Source: Maribacter dokdonensis DSW-8
GTDB lineage: Bacteria > Bacteroidota > Bacteroidia > Flavobacteriales > Flavobacteriaceae
Assembly: GCF_001447995.1 (NCBI RefSeq)
Contig: NZ_LDPE01000001.1
Location: 2,166,299-2,230,298 of the forward strand
DNA: 64,000 bases
Direction: 5' to 3'
Part shown: one piece after another, positions 9,515-19,125 of the stretch
How the letters are laid out: each line of letters starts with the position of its first letter
Numbering within the stretch: the first letter of the stretch is position 1
Translations under genes and position numbers: made by a program
The notes under the pieces: model-generated
Told to the model about the DNA's origin: nothing
Seen by the model: the letters and a program-made list of their open reading frames with translations, nothing else
Databases searched by the model: none

Positions 9515-11800
9515 ATGAAAAAAACACCAACCGTATTAACCCTACTACTTATTATTCTTGCCACTTATTGGAGTTTTAGAGTGCTTTTACCTCAATATAC
9601 GGAAGGGGAAACCGTTGCTGAGACTCAGTTTTCAACAGACAGAGCCTTAGTACATGTAAAAGAAATATCTAAAGAACCACATGGTGTTGGTTTTCCTGCA
9701 CATACCACGGTACGTAATTATATAACAGAGCAACTACGATCGTTAGGGTTAGAAACTACATTACAAGAGGGCTATACGGCCGGGGATTGGGGCAACCTAA
9801 GCAAAGCCGAAAATATACTTGCTAGAATTAAAGGCACCGAATCTGGAAAAGCACTTTTGTTATTGAGCCACTATGATAGCAATCCTCATTCATCATTAGG
9901 TGCCAGTGATGCTGCAAGTGGAGTTGCCACTATCATAGAAGGTATACGTGCATTTTTAAAAACCAACACACCACCCAAAAACGATATTATAATTTTAATT
10001 TCAGATGCCGAAGAATTAGGGCTCAACGGAGCAGACCTTTTTGTTGATAAGCATGAATGGTTAAAAGATGTGGGCCTAGTGCTCAATTTTGAGGCTCGCG
10101 GTAGTGGTGGACCAAGCTATATGCTCATGGAAACCAATAGGGGAAACAGCAGGTTAATTTCTGAATTTATAGCCGCTAAACCTGATTACCCCGTAGCAAA
10201 TTCATTGGCATACAGTATATACAAAATGTTACCTAATGACACTGACCTAACCGTATTTAGGGAAGATGGCGATGTTGAGGGCTTTAATTTTGCGTTTATA
10301 GATGATCATTTTGACTATCATACCCAAATTGATAATTATGAAAGACTAGATAGAAATACGCTTGCACACCAAGGTAGTTACTTAATGCCCTTACTAAAGC
10401 ATTTTAGCAACACTGACCTCACGAATTTGAAAAGTTTAGATGACAATGTCTATTTTAACGTTCCCTTTTTTAAGATGGTTTCTTATCCGTTTAGTTGGAT
10501 CATGCCAATGTTGATATTTGCCATTCTCATTTTTATCTTATTATTGATTTTAGGATTCAAGAAAAAAGTATTGAATGCCAAAGATGTATTCAAAGGATTT
10601 CTACCTGTACTATTAACCTTAGTTGTCAATGGCATTGTTGGGTATTACAGTTGGCAATTTTTAAAATGGGTGTATCCTGGATATACTGATATTCTTCATG
10701 ATTTTACATACAACGGTCATGCCTATATCTTTGCATTCGCCCTATTCTCACTTAGCACATGCTTTTATGCATATTATAGATTTAGAGTGATCAAGACAGC
10801 TAATCTGTTAGTTGCCCCGTTTATTATCTGGATAATTATTTGTGGCTTGGTAGCGGTATATTTAAAAGGAGCCGCATTTTTTATTGTGCCTTTATATAGT
10901 TTTTTGGTTGCATTTTATGTTCATATCAATCAGAAAAATCCGGATCCGTTTTTATTGTTGTTCTTAGGTATACCGGCACTGTTCATATTTGCTCCGTTCG
11001 TACAAATGTTTCCTGTTGGCCTAGGGCTTAAAATGATGGTTGCATCTACCCTATTTACTACACTCATCTTCTTTTTGTTACTGCCATTAATATCAAAATA
11101 CAGAAAAAAGGGTGCTTTGGCATTTTTAAGTTTTCTGTTGTTCGCCGGTTTTATGGTATCGGCCCATATGGATTCTGGGTTTACTAAAGATAAACCTAAA
11201 CCAACAAGTTTATTGTATGTATTAAATGCAGATGACAATACCGCTATGTGGGCAACCTATGAGCATAAATTATCTGATTGGACCGCACAATACATCATAG
11301 ATAAGCTTGGCGTACCACCACAAATAAACGAAACCATTAGTAGTAAATATGGAACTGATTTCACCTATACATATGAAGCTCCACTTAAAAACATTCCAAA
11401 ACCTACTATTGAGGTACAGTTAGACACTGTAATCAACAATGTACGTTCTATACGATTATGCATCACGCCCAATAGACCAATAAATCGTTTGGAAGTTTTC
11501 ACTAATCCAGTTGACATCCTAAAGGCAGATGTGAACGGTATTCAATTGTCTCACCATTTTCTACAAAACAGAAATAGTGGTAGATTGATTACCAACTACA
11601 TCAGTGATAAAAATTTTACCGATATTAATTTAGAATTTCCGGCAGACTCCCCTTTAGAACTGACATTTTACGAAGCCTCTAATGATTTATTAAACAATGA
11701 ATTATTCTCTATACCTGAACGTAGAGAAGATCAAATACCAATGCCTTTTGTGTTGAACGATGCAATAGTAACCGTACAAAAATTAAAATTTGGTCAATAA
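9515..11800 (+). CDS. M28 family metallopeptidase with C-terminal membrane domain
   Basis: The 761-residue protein has an N-terminal membrane anchor (residues 7-24), an M28 aminopeptidase domain (about 40-330) and then about eight transmembrane segments (350-570) before a C-terminal extramembrane domain. Two-zinc ligands are visible: H119 ('SHYDSN'), D132 ('SDAASG'), the E166-E167 pair ('SDAEELG'), E193 ('NFEARG') and H268 ('YHTQID'). The layout is like the ER-type Fxna/ERMP1 peptidases. It probably trims peptides on the outer face of the inner membrane. Its stop overlaps the TTG start of the next gene by 11 bases. Confidence 0.88.
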   Translation: MKKTPTVLTLLLIILATYWSFRVLLPQYTEGETVAETQFSTDRALVHVKEISKEPHGVGFPAHTTVRNYITEQLRSLGLETTLQEGYTAGDWGNLSKAENILARIKGTESGKALLLLSHYDSNPHSSLGASDAASGVATIIEGIRAFLKTNTPPKNDIIILISDAEELGLNGADLFVDKHEWLKDVGLVLNFEARGSGGPSYMLMETNRGNSRLISEFIAAKPDYPVANSLAYSIYKMLPNDTDLTVFREDGDVEGFNFAFIDDHFDYHTQIDNYERLDRNTLAHQGSYLMPLLKHFSNTDLTNLKSLDDNVYFNVPFFKMVSYPFSWIMPMLIFAILIFILLLILGFKKKVLNAKDVFKGFLPVLLTLVVNGIVGYYSWQFLKWVYPGYTDILHDFTYNGHAYIFAFALFSLSTCFYAYYRFRVIKTANLLVAPFIIWIIICGLVAVYLKGAAFFIVPLYSFLVAFYVHINQKNPDPFLLLFLGIPALFIFAPFVQMFPVGLGLKMMVASTLFTTLIFFLLLPLISKYRKKGALAFLSFLLFAGFMVSAHMDSGFTKDKPKPTSLLYVLNADDNTAMWATYEHKLSDWTAQYIIDKLGVPPQINETISSKYGTDFTYTYEAPLKNIPKPTIEVQLDTVINNVRSIRLCITPNRPINRLEVFTNPVDILKADVNGIQLSHHFLQNRNSGRLITNYISDKNFTDINLEFPADSPLELTFYEASNDLLNNELFSIPERREDQIPMPFVLNDAIVTVQKLKFGQ

Positions 11801-12596
11801 AATAGGAATAATAGGTTGTGGTTGGCTTGGGTTGCCCCTAGCCGAAAGTTTAGTGAACGGCGGATTTGAAGTAAGGGGAACTACCACTTCTAAGAACAAA
11901 ATGGCCGTTTTAGAGGAAAAAGGCATCCAACCATTTCAAATTTCCATTTCCGAGAAGGAAATCAATGGAGATATCCATGCTTTCCTTTCATCCATAGAAG
12001 TCCTAATTATAAATATTCCGCCTAAACTGCGTGGCAAAGGTCCCAAGGAAAGCTATATTGATAAAATAAAACTACTGTACCTGGCCATTAAAAAGTCTGA
12101 CGTAAAAAATATCATATTCGCCAGCAGCACCGCTATATATGGTGATGCAAAAGGTATCGTGACCGAAGAAACCAAGCCCCTACCTACTACAGCATCTGGC
12201 ATACTACTACTGCAGTGTGAAAACCTACTGAAAAACGACAACGAACTGAATACCGTTATTATTAGATTTGGTGGATTAATAGGTCCTGATAGGCACCCGG
12301 TAACGATGCTATCCGGCAGGCAAAATCTCAGTAACGGAGATGCCCCTATCAATTTAATTCATTTGGATGATTGTATCGGTATTATTAAAACGATTATTGA
12401 ACATAAGCATTTTAACGATGTATTGAATGCCGTTTATCCAGAGCATCCTACTAAAAAAGAATACTATACCCAAGCAGCCATAAAGAGAGGCTTGGAACCA
12501 CCCACATACCATTCCACCGGCAAAAACCTTAAATTAATTCAATTTTGTAAGATTTTTCTTATTAACAATTATCATTTTCTTACCCCGCTAAATTAA
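11790..12596 (+). CDS. NAD(P)-dependent SDR epimerase-like protein (YeeZ type)
   Basis: The 268-residue cytoplasmic protein starts at TTG 11790, directly giving the nucleotide-binding strand 'KIGIIGCGWLGLPLAESL' (GxGxxG). It keeps the extended-SDR order: 'FASSTAIYGDAKG' with a Ser and Tyr region, 'IIRFGGLIGPDRHPV' and 'NLIHLDDCIGII'. The usual catalytic YxxxK is not clear, as is common in the YeeZ-like atypical SDR group. Translation is coupled to the M28 peptidase by an 11-base overlap. Substrate unknown. Confidence 0.78.
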   Translation: MVNKIGIIGCGWLGLPLAESLVNGGFEVRGTTTSKNKMAVLEEKGIQPFQISISEKEINGDIHAFLSSIEVLIINIPPKLRGKGPKESYIDKIKLLYLAIKKSDVKNIIFASSTAIYGDAKGIVTEETKPLPTTASGILLLQCENLLKNDNELNTVIIRFGGLIGPDRHPVTMLSGRQNLSNGDAPINLIHLDDCIGIIKTIIEHKHFNDVLNAVYPEHPTKKEYYTQAAIKRGLEPPTYHSTGKNLKLIQFCKIFLINNYHFLTPLN

Positions 12597-12688
12597 CCAT
12601 TTACAACACTAGAATATCCTTTCACAACAAAACCTGAAAATCAGCGTTAATATAATGTTGACTTTCAACTACTTATCGACGTAATACA

Positions 12689-12696
12689 TACCTTTG
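12689..12696 (+). promoter_or_regulatory. Candidate Bacteroidota -7 box (TAnnTTTG)
   Basis: TACCTTTG at 12689-12696 matches the TAnnTTTG consensus of the primary sigma factor in Bacteroidota exactly and lies 25 bases before the ATG of the gene at 12722. A TTG at 12658 is farther upstream than the usual spacing, so only the -7 element is convincing. Confidence 0.5.
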
Positions 12697-12721
12697 TTTA
12701 ACAATATAAAACCATAATGTT

Positions 12722-13096
12722 ATGAAGAAAGATAAATTACGGGAGAGGGTTTTAGTTGAATTAGAGAAGCTCATCTCCCTAAGTTGTAAGAACCCAACAG
12801 GTTCTAAAAAATATGAAGATTTGCATGTGGCACTTTTAAAAAAGCATTACAGTGCTACCAATGTAACCATAGACTATCACCGTCATAGAATTCAAATGGA
12901 GGTTATAGAAGATGTTAGTCTATATGACCCTAAAACGGTAAATACATATTTACCTACATTCTACACGAATCTATTATTCAACAATCTATGTAATTTCTTG
13001 ATTTCATGTGTAGAAAAAGACAATAAAAGTATTGGTTTTTACACCCAACTTTTAAACTCTTTCAAAGGTTCAAAAAACCAATTAGAGTTAGCTTAA
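12722..13096 (+). CDS. Conserved hypothetical small protein
   Basis: I do not recognise this 124-residue protein. It has no signal peptide or membrane segment; the sequence looks helical at both ends with a short strand region ('ATNVTIDYHRHRIQMEVIE') in the middle. It is a single gene with an exact -7 box upstream and a strong terminator at 13119-13148, so it is probably expressed alone. Cytoplasmic location is inferred from the lack of targeting signals. Confidence 0.6.
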   Translation: MKKDKLRERVLVELEKLISLSCKNPTGSKKYEDLHVALLKKHYSATNVTIDYHRHRIQMEVIEDVSLYDPKTVNTYLPTFYTNLLFNNLCNFLISCVEKDNKSIGFYTQLLNSFKGSKNQLELA

Positions 13097-13118
13097 AAAA
13101 CCCTATTCGTTGTAAATT

Positions 13119-13147
13119 AAAGACGCCAGAACAGGCGTCTTTTTTTG
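13119..13147 (+). terminator. Intrinsic terminator
   Basis: AAAGACGCC (13119-13127), a six-base loop and GGCGTCTTT (13134-13142) form a perfect stem that runs into a T-tract, after the gene ending at 13096. Confidence 0.85.
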
Positions 13148-13193
13148 TTTGGAACATTTAAACCTTTCCTTAACAAGATCATACAGAATAATT

Positions 13194-13205
13194 TAATAGT
13201 TTAGC
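13194..13205 (+). promoter_or_regulatory. Candidate -7 region, TAATAGTTTAGC
   Basis: The 12-mer TAATAGTTTAGC lies 22 bases before the ATG at 13228. The same 12-mer occurs at 24195-24206 before a small ORF, and a one-base variant at 43145-43156 before the MFS gene. TAGTTTAG differs by one base from TAnnTTTG. No clear TTG at -33 is seen here. Confidence 0.4.
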
Positions 13206-13227
13206 GCACTTTAAAAGAATCAGATAA

Positions 13228-13932
13228 ATGAAAAAATCAGTTTTAATATTAGTAGCGGCCATTTTACTATCGGGCAGCTATGGATATGCACAGACCAAAT
13301 CAGAATTACTTAAACATTACGAAGCATTTTATGACCAAATGAGGTTACAAGGTGATGTAGATGGTGTAATTAATGCACTAACTCACCTAAACGTGCTATC
13401 ACCATCAAAAGAAAGAAATGATACCCTAGCCTATATTTATGCCAATGACAACCAACATTTACAGGCATTGAATATTATAGGGATTGAAAAACTGGATTCA
13501 GATTCCAACTTGGCCATACAGGTAAAAGCGGTTTCTTTAAAAGCTTTGAACCAACCAAAAAGGGCGTTAGAGCAATTTGAAGCATTATATGCCAGAGAGC
13601 CAAATGCCTACCTTGCTTATGAACTAGCAGACCTTAAGGTACAAACAGGAGATAATGTAGGCGCAATGAAACATGTTGAATATGGTATTGCAAATGCCAA
13701 AGACGATATGAAATATGCATTTTATGAGCGTCAGCAACCATACGAAGTACCTTTAAAAGCCGCCTTTATTCATGTAAAGGCACTTATACAGTACAATATG
13801 GACAAAACTAATATTGACCAAGCTATAGCTACTTTAGACGAAGCTTTGGCCATTGACCCCAATTTTAATTTGGCCAGCTTAAGCAAGCAAGCATTGACTT
13901 CGCGAAAAGAAGCACCTACCGAGAAAAAATAA
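13228..13932 (+). CDS. Secreted TPR protein
   Basis: The 234-residue product has a signal peptide (to about residue 21, 'SYGYAQ') and then an all-helical protein with tetratricopeptide-like repeats: 'ALNIIGIEKLDSDSNLAIQ', 'ALEQFEALYAREPNAYLAYEL' and a clear last repeat 'AIATLDEALAIDPNFNLASL'. Such periplasmic TPR proteins act as protein-binding scaffolds. No partner is indicated, as it is flanked by terminators on both sides and is probably monocistronic. Confidence 0.75.
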   Translation: MKKSVLILVAAILLSGSYGYAQTKSELLKHYEAFYDQMRLQGDVDGVINALTHLNVLSPSKERNDTLAYIYANDNQHLQALNIIGIEKLDSDSNLAIQVKAVSLKALNQPKRALEQFEALYAREPNAYLAYELADLKVQTGDNVGAMKHVEYGIANAKDDMKYAFYERQQPYEVPLKAAFIHVKALIQYNMDKTNIDQAIATLDEALAIDPNFNLASLSKQALTSRKEAPTEKK

Positions 13933-13946
13933 TGTCACTTAAGTTT

Positions 13947-13982
13947 AAAAAAAAGGCGAATCACTTGATTCGCCTTTTTTTT
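13947..13982. terminator. Bidirectional terminator
   Basis: A perfect 17-base inverted repeat (13947-13963 and 13966-13982) with core GGCGAATCA carries an A-run on the left and a T-run on the right. It separates convergent genes ending at 13932 and 13984 and serves both. Confidence 0.85.
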
Positions 13983-13983
13983 A

Positions 13984-14475
13984 TTAATTTGTTTTTAGCA
14001 TTTCTAAAAGAGTATTGTCCGTTTCTTTTTTCAGCTCTACCAACTCATCTACCAAATCATTAGGTACCGCAATAGACAGCACATAATGTGCTACCTTCCA
14101 TTGTCCATCTATCTTTTTCAATACTCCCGATCCACGGCAAATTTTCATTTGTGTATCTAAAAGTTCATCGAACCATGCGAAATCGGCTTCCTTATTTATA
14201 TAAATATTACGCTCAACCGCAGTAAAATTCCAAGCTTTTCCTTTATCAAAATAAGGTTTTGAAAAACTCATAAACGCATCTCTTTGCCAATTTTCGGTAG
14301 CATCGGTACCTATAAATACAGCATCATTGGTCATTAAATCAAAATAGGCGTCAAAGTCTGCAGAACCTGCCGCTGCATGCCAGCTGTTCAAAGTTTCGGT
14401 AATTTGTGCTTTCTCATTATTCTGTGAAAAAATAAATGAGGAGAACAGTAATATAAATAGGCTAATTTTCTTCAT
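13984..14475 (-). CDS. Secreted NTF2/SnoaL-like protein (DUF4440 type)
   Basis: The product has 163 residues from ATG 14475 (MKKISLFILLFSSFIFSQ), which gives a proper signal peptide; a longer frame from 14538 would bury it and overlap the upstream gene far more. The mature part is one NTF2-like domain: 'AQITETLNSWHAAAGSADFDAYFDLMTNDAVFI', then 'GTDATENWQRDAFMSF' and 'VLKKIDGQWKVAHYVLSI', the usual order of calcium/calmodulin kinase II association-like or DUF4440 proteins. It overlaps the preceding lipoprotein gene by 14 bases, so the two are coupled. Confidence 0.75.
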   Translation of the reverse strand: MKKISLFILLFSSFIFSQNNEKAQITETLNSWHAAAGSADFDAYFDLMTNDAVFIGTDATENWQRDAFMSFSKPYFDKGKAWNFTAVERNIYINKEADFAWFDELLDTQMKICRGSGVLKKIDGQWKVAHYVLSIAVPNDLVDELVELKKETDNTLLEMLKTN

Positions 14476-14962
14476 TCTTAAGTAGTTCTTCTGGCAACGT
14501 ATTGTTGACCACAACGTTAAATTGATTTCTAAGATCATTATAGGCCTTTATCATCTGAATCATAGATTCCGTAGGATTTTGTCTATACTCCAAATCGCCC
14601 TTGGTTTTTAAAACAAAGGTCTTGAACAGTTTCTGCCTACCCTTAATTTGTTGGATATTGAATTTTTCGGGGTATTCGCTTTCTTCTAGTTTTTTTTGAT
14701 TTTCTATAATCTCATCGATCACAAGTTCAAAATCTTCTATGTAATCAGAGGAATACATTTTGTCAAAACTTTTATCCAAGGCGTTATATTCCAACCAATC
14801 TTTTAAAATAGCATGGGCTTTGGTATCTAAGCCAATTTTTACGGGCAGGCTGTCTTTTGTAGACTGCCAAAGAGATTCATGTACAACCGTGGTTTCCTTT
14901 GCTTCCTCTTTGCAAGAGGCAACTAGGACTATGAGTGATAAAAAAAAGATAATTTTGGACAT
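14462..14962 (-). CDS. Hypothetical lipoprotein
   Basis: The 166-residue protein has a lipobox ('LVASC', Cys at about 17) and a mature part that is entirely helical and charged, with no domain I recognise. Its stop lies inside the start region of the NTF2-like gene (14-base overlap), so they form a two-gene unit exported to the periplasm or outer membrane. A role as partner of the NTF2-like protein is only inferred from this coupling. Confidence 0.65.
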   Translation of the reverse strand: MSKIIFFLSLIVLVASCKEEAKETTVVHESLWQSTKDSLPVKIGLDTKAHAILKDWLEYNALDKSFDKMYSSDYIEDFELVIDEIIENQKKLEESEYPEKFNIQQIKGRQKLFKTFVLKTKGDLEYRQNPTESMIQMIKAYNDLRNQFNVVVNNTLPEELLKNEEN

Positions 14963-15025
14963 AAGCGAATGTACAAATTTTAAGAAAAGGTATCTTTATC
15001 TCAAATTCATTTAACGAAAAATTTA

Positions 15026-15973
15026 ATGCCGAAATATATTTTGATTATTGGGGCCTGTGGTCAAATTGGAACAGAACTAACCTTAACCCTTAGGGAGAAA
15101 TACGGTAGTGAGTATGTAATTGCCAGTGATATTAGGGAAGGTAATGAAGATTTAATGCAATCTGGACCATTTGAAATATTAGATGCCACTAATTATGACG
15201 CGCTTGAAGAGGTCATTGCCTATTACGAAATTTCAGAAGTGTATTTAATGGCCGCTATGCTTAGTGCAACGGCAGAGAAATTTCCGATGCGTGCATGGAA
15301 TTTGAACATGAATACCCTTTTCAATGTATTGAATTTGGCAAAGGAGAAAAAAATAGATAAAATCTTTTGGCCGTCTAGTATCGCCGTTTTTGGTCCGAAT
15401 ACACCAAAAGACGATACTCCGCAAAATACCATAATGGAGCCAAGTACGGTTTATGGTATTAGTAAGCAAAGCGGTGAACGATGGTGCGAGTATTATTTCA
15501 AAAAATTTGACGTAGATGTAAGAAGCATTAGATACCCAGGCCTTATTAGCTGGAAAACCATGCCAGGTGGCGGAACAACTGATTATGCCGTAGAAATATA
15601 CCATAAAGCACTTTCAGAAGGCTCATACACCTGTTTCTTGGAAGAAGACACTAAATTACCTATGATGTTCATGGACGATGCCATACGTGCCACATTACAG
15701 ATCATGGAAGCCCCATCTGAGAACATCAAAGAGCGTTCTGCCTATAATTTGGCAGCAATGAGCTTTACGCCCAAAGAAATGGCCAAAAATATAAAAGCTG
15801 TGATCCCTGAATTTGAAATGGCCTATGAACCGGATTTTAGGCAAGAAATTGCCAACTCTTGGCCAAGCAGTATAGATGATAGCAGTGCCCAAAAAGATTG
15901 GAATTGGAAGGCAGAATTTGACCTTGAAAAAACTACCGAAACAATGTTGGAAAATTTGAAGAACAGGGTTTAG
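15026..15973 (+). CDS. tdh: L-threonine 3-dehydrogenase, SDR type
   Basis: The 315-residue enzyme belongs to the short-chain (UDP-galactose epimerase-like) type of threonine dehydrogenase, not the zinc type of E. coli. It shows the NAD-binding 'GACGQIG' (residues 9-15), Asp35 at the end of the second strand, 'WPSSIAVFGP' with the catalytic Ser/Thr region, and the Y143-xxx-K147 pair in 'TVYGISK'. The 'YPGLISWKTMPGGGTTDYA' segment is typical of this type. It oxidises L-threonine to 2-amino-3-ketobutyrate in the cytoplasm. A long hairpin overlaps its stop codon. Confidence 0.88.
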   Translation: MPKYILIIGACGQIGTELTLTLREKYGSEYVIASDIREGNEDLMQSGPFEILDATNYDALEEVIAYYEISEVYLMAAMLSATAEKFPMRAWNLNMNTLFNVLNLAKEKKIDKIFWPSSIAVFGPNTPKDDTPQNTIMEPSTVYGISKQSGERWCEYYFKKFDVDVRSIRYPGLISWKTMPGGGTTDYAVEIYHKALSEGSYTCFLEEDTKLPMMFMDDAIRATLQIMEAPSENIKERSAYNLAAMSFTPKEMAKNIKAVIPEFEMAYEPDFRQEIANSWPSSIDDSSAQKDWNWKAEFDLEKTTETMLENLKNRV

Positions 15974-15988
15974 CCTGTTCTTCAAATT
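15953..15988. terminator. Hairpin overlapping the tdh stop codon
   Basis: A perfect 15-base inverted repeat (15953-15967 and 15974-15988, core GAAGAACAGG) has the tdh stop codon TAG in its six-base loop. It lies between the convergent tdh and RimB-RimK genes. The T-run after it is short, so termination is likely but not certain. Confidence 0.55.
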
Positions 15989-15993
15989 AATAT

Positions 15994-17364
15994 TTAGTTA
16001 ATAAACTTCAATCGCTTTTCAATTGCCATGATCATGGCATTGGCGATATCTTTACCTGTAGCATTTTCAATACCCTCTAAACCTGGTGATGAGTTAACTT
16101 CCAATAGTAACGGTCCTTTGTTAGATCGTATGATATCTACGCCCGCAACGGCAAGGTTCAATACTTTAGCGGCTTTTAAAGCCAACTTCTTTTCATCAGC
16201 CGTAATCTTAACGATTGATGCCGTACCACCTTGGTGAATATTGGCCCTGAACTCCCCCTTTTGGGCTTGGCGCTGCATACTGGCCACTACTCTGCCGTTC
16301 ACCACAAAACAACGGATATCTTGTCCGTTTGCTTCTTTAATAAACTCTTGTACCAATATGTTCGTGTTAACGCTCTTAAAGGCATTGATTACACTTTCAG
16401 CGGCCTTATTGGTTTCGGCAAGAACAACACCCTTACCTTGCGTACTTTCCAAAAGTTTAATGATCAATGGTGCACCGTTGACCATTTTGATCAAGTCTTT
16501 GGTATCCATAGGTGATTTTGCAAAACCGGTGATAGGAATGTGGATATCATAGTTTGAGAACAACTGTGATGCGAACAATTTATCTCTGGATTGTGTAATA
16601 GCCTCTGCCGAATTCTGACAGTATACACCAAGATTGTTAAACTGACGGATCAATGCGCAACCGTAAAATGTTACGGATGGCTTTATTCTTGGAATAACCG
16701 CATCATAATCTTTAAGAATAATACCACCCCGATATCTAATTTCGGGCGAATGGGCATCAAGCTTCATATAGGCTTGCTCAACATTTAAGAAATGTATTTC
16801 ATGACCCCTTGCCTCTGCGGCTTCCATGATTCTCTTATTACTGTACAAATTTGGATTACTGGCCAAAAGTGCAATCTTTAGTCCCGATTTTTCTTTAAAA
16901 TAAGGAGCGTAAAACTTATTGACCTCTTGATCTTCAAACGATCCTAATTGATAGTTTACCGCAGGGTTTACAATAAAGCGCTCATTTAAAGCCTCTCTAC
17001 CTAAAAGCATACGGAACTCCATAGTATCTCTATTGGCCAAGGTCAATTCAATATCAAATGTAGCATCACCTAAGGTAACCGGTGTTTTTATCACCAGACG
17101 TTCTTCTGATATACCCGATGAACTTTTAACCATACGACGGGCAATCAACCTTGCTTGGCACTCAATGGCAATACTCCGGTTTTCTTGAAGCGGACTAACC
17201 TCAAATTTTACCCATTCCTGACCTCCTTTTGATACTATTTTTAAATTAGTAGCTTGTATGGAAGATGTTTTTGCTCCAGAGTCTACCCTGGCTTTAATTG
17301 CCGGTATACCCAGGTCATTGAATACACACCACTCTTCACTACCTATTATTTTTAAATTATCCAA
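15994..17364 (-). CDS. RimB-like aspartic protease fused to RimK-type ATP-grasp ligase
   Basis: The 456-residue protein joins two domains that are separate genes in other bacteria. Residues 1-150 are a retropepsin-like RimB (DUF785) domain with the '[11 protein letters not shown]' active motif (D28-S29-G30). Residues 163-456 are a RimK/LysX ATP-grasp domain with '[21 protein letters not shown]' at the start, '[17 protein letters not shown]' for ATP binding and '[14 protein letters not shown]' for metal. In proteobacteria RimK adds glutamates to ribosomal protein S6 and RimB trims them; the fusion suggests a self-contained writer and eraser. The target here is not shown. It lies 40 bases after the GNAT-nitrilase gene. 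Confidence 0.87.
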   Translation of the reverse strand: MDNLKIIGSEEWCVFNDLGIPAIKARVDSGAKTSSIQATNLKIVSKGGQEWVKFEVSPLQENRSIAIECQARLIARRMVKSSSGISEERLVIKTPVTLGDATFDIELTLANRDTMEFRMLLGREALNERFIVNPAVNYQLGSFEDQEVNKFYAPYFKEKSGLKIALLASNPNLYSNKRIMEAAEARGHEIHFLNVEQAYMKLDAHSPEIRYRGGIILKDYDAVIPRIKPSVTFYGCALIRQFNNLGVYCQNSAEAITQSRDKLFASQLFSNYDIHIPITGFAKSPMDTKDLIKMVNGAPLIIKLLESTQGKGVVLAETNKAAESVINAFKSVNTNILVQEFIKEANGQDIRCFVVNGRVVASMQRQAQKGEFRANIHQGGTASIVKITADEKKLALKAAKVLNLAVAGVDIIRSNKGPLLLEVNSSPGLEGIENATGKDIANAMIMAIEKRLKFIN

Positions 17365-17404
17365 TTCTGTTTGTTTTTGACTCCTTTTTAAAATAGGAGC
17401 TTTC

Positions 17405-18931
17405 TTATTTCTTTTTTAACTCAAATAAATCTGTTCTTCTATCGCGAAGATTACGTACTGCACCAAACTGATTTAGTTCACGTAATAAACTAATATCAAC
17501 ATCGGCAATTAAGATCATTTCTGTATTCGGTGTTGCCTCCGCTTTGATCCCGTTTGTTGGAAAAGAGAAATCGCACGGTGTAAAAACCATAGACTGAGCA
17601 AACTGAATATCCATATTCTGAACATTTGGCAAGTTACCTACACTACCTGCAATAGCAACATAACATTCATTTTCAATTGCTCTAGCCTGCGCACAATTAC
17701 GCACTCTAGAATAACCATTTTGGGTATCTGTCAAGAAAGGAACGAACAAAATATCCATACCTTCATCTGCAAGCAGTCTACTAAGTTCAGGAAACTCAGA
17801 ATCATAGCACACCAACACCCCAATTTTACCACAATCAGTATCAAAAGCCTTTAATTGATTACCGCCTTGCATTCCCCATACCTTGGCTTCATCTGGTGTT
17901 ACGTGAAGTTTTTCATAGCGCTCCATACTACCATCCCTTCTACATAAATACCCCACATTGTACAAGCGACCATCGATCATTTCCGGCATACTACCTGTAA
18001 TGATATTAATGTTGTACGATATGGAAAACTCAGAGAATTTTTGGGCAATTGCCTGTGTATGCTTTGCCAATTCACGAATAGCATCTGGTGTAGACATGTG
18101 ATTGTTAACCGCCATTAAAGGTGCGTTGAAAAACTCAGGAAACAATGCAAAGTCTGATCGGTAACCAGAAACGGCATCAATAAAATACTCTGCCTGCTCC
18201 AACAATTCATCTAGATCCTTGTACGGTCTCATTTGCCATTGAATCAACCCTAATCTAATTACGGTTTTTTTAGTAGCGGCTTTTTTAGACGGTTTTTGGT
18301 AATAGATATTATCCCACTCCATCAAAATAGCAAAATCTTGAGAAGCCTTATCACCATCTAAATACCCTTTCATTACCTTGGCAGGATGAAAATCATTACT
18401 GATCTGAAAATTCAGTACAGGATCTTGAATCTCTTTTCTACGGACCTTATCAATGTATTCTTTGGGTGATAGTTTTGATGCATAGGCATGGTAATTTGGC
18501 ATTCTACCACCAAAAACAATGCTTTTTAAGTTTAACTTTTCACAAAGCTCTTTTCTATAATCATATAAACGACGCCCTAAACGAAGACCTCTAAAGCTTG
18601 GCTTTATAAACACCTCTATACCATAAAGCACATCACCCTCATTATCATGGGTGTCAAAAGAGTATTTGCCCGTAATTTGTTCATAGGTATGATTGTCATC
18701 AAAAGCATCATAATCTACGACAATAGAAAGGGCTACCCCTGCAAGTTGGCCATTGATCTTAATAACGACCTGACCCTCAGGAAATTTTTCAATCAACGAT
18801 TTTATATGTTTCTCTTTCCAATATGAACCCGGCATATTGGTGTAGGCAGAAATCATAGCAGTTTTAAGTTCTTGATAATCATCAAGGTCCAAAAACTTTA
18901 ATTCAATATTTTCAATTTCATCAATTTTCAT
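17405..18931 (-). CDS. GNAT acetyltransferase-carbon-nitrogen hydrolase fusion
   Basis: The 508-residue protein has an N-terminal GNAT domain (about 10-200) with the acetyl-CoA loop '[11 protein letters not shown]' at 114-124 and a C-terminal nitrilase-superfamily domain (about 224-500). The hydrolase triad is complete: E266 ('FPEFFNAP'), K341 ('[10 protein letters not shown]') and C375 ('VCYDSEFPE'). The fusion is a known arrangement with unknown substrate. The nitrilase part belongs to the amidase-like branch that also contains N-carbamoylputrescine amidase, and the gene follows a polyamine operon, so an amine or amide substrate is a reasonable guess. The 194-base gap before it holds three hairpins. 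Confidence 0.88.
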   Translation of the reverse strand: MKIDEIENIELKFLDLDDYQELKTAMISAYTNMPGSYWKEKHIKSLIEKFPEGQVVIKINGQLAGVALSIVVDYDAFDDNHTYEQITGKYSFDTHDNEGDVLYGIEVFIKPSFRGLRLGRRLYDYRKELCEKLNLKSIVFGGRMPNYHAYASKLSPKEYIDKVRRKEIQDPVLNFQISNDFHPAKVMKGYLDGDKASQDFAILMEWDNIYYQKPSKKAATKKTVIRLGLIQWQMRPYKDLDELLEQAEYFIDAVSGYRSDFALFPEFFNAPLMAVNNHMSTPDAIRELAKHTQAIAQKFSEFSISYNINIITGSMPEMIDGRLYNVGYLCRRDGSMERYEKLHVTPDEAKVWGMQGGNQLKAFDTDCGKIGVLVCYDSEFPELSRLLADEGMDILFVPFLTDTQNGYSRVRNCAQARAIENECYVAIAGSVGNLPNVQNMDIQFAQSMVFTPCDFSFPTNGIKAEATPNTEMILIADVDISLLRELNQFGAVRNLRDRRTDLFELKKK

Positions 18932-18984
18932 ATACCTGTTGTAAGCACAACGATATTTAGTTTATAGTTTTAATGGTAGTCCAT

Positions 18985-19080
18985 TTTGGGACAGTCCCAA
19001 AGGGCATTCGGAAATTGTAATCGTAACATCTCGCATTGCGAGAAAGACTTGGTTTTCCGGTCTACAGAAAATAGACCGGA
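18985..19080. other. Cluster of three perfect hairpins
   Basis: Within the 194-base gap between two minus-strand genes are three perfect inverted repeats: 18985-19001 (TTTGGGAC/GTCCCAAA, one-base centre), 19029-19043 (TCTCGC/GCGAGA, loop ATT) and 19056-19080 (TCCGGTCTA/TAGACCGGA, loop of seven). None is followed by a T-run on the minus strand, so they do not look like simple terminators. They may form a structured leader of the GNAT-nitrilase mRNA or a small RNA. Confidence 0.5.
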
Positions 19081-19125
19081 TGTATTATTCTCTATAGTGC
19101 AGGAGCAACTTGAGCGATAGAAAAA

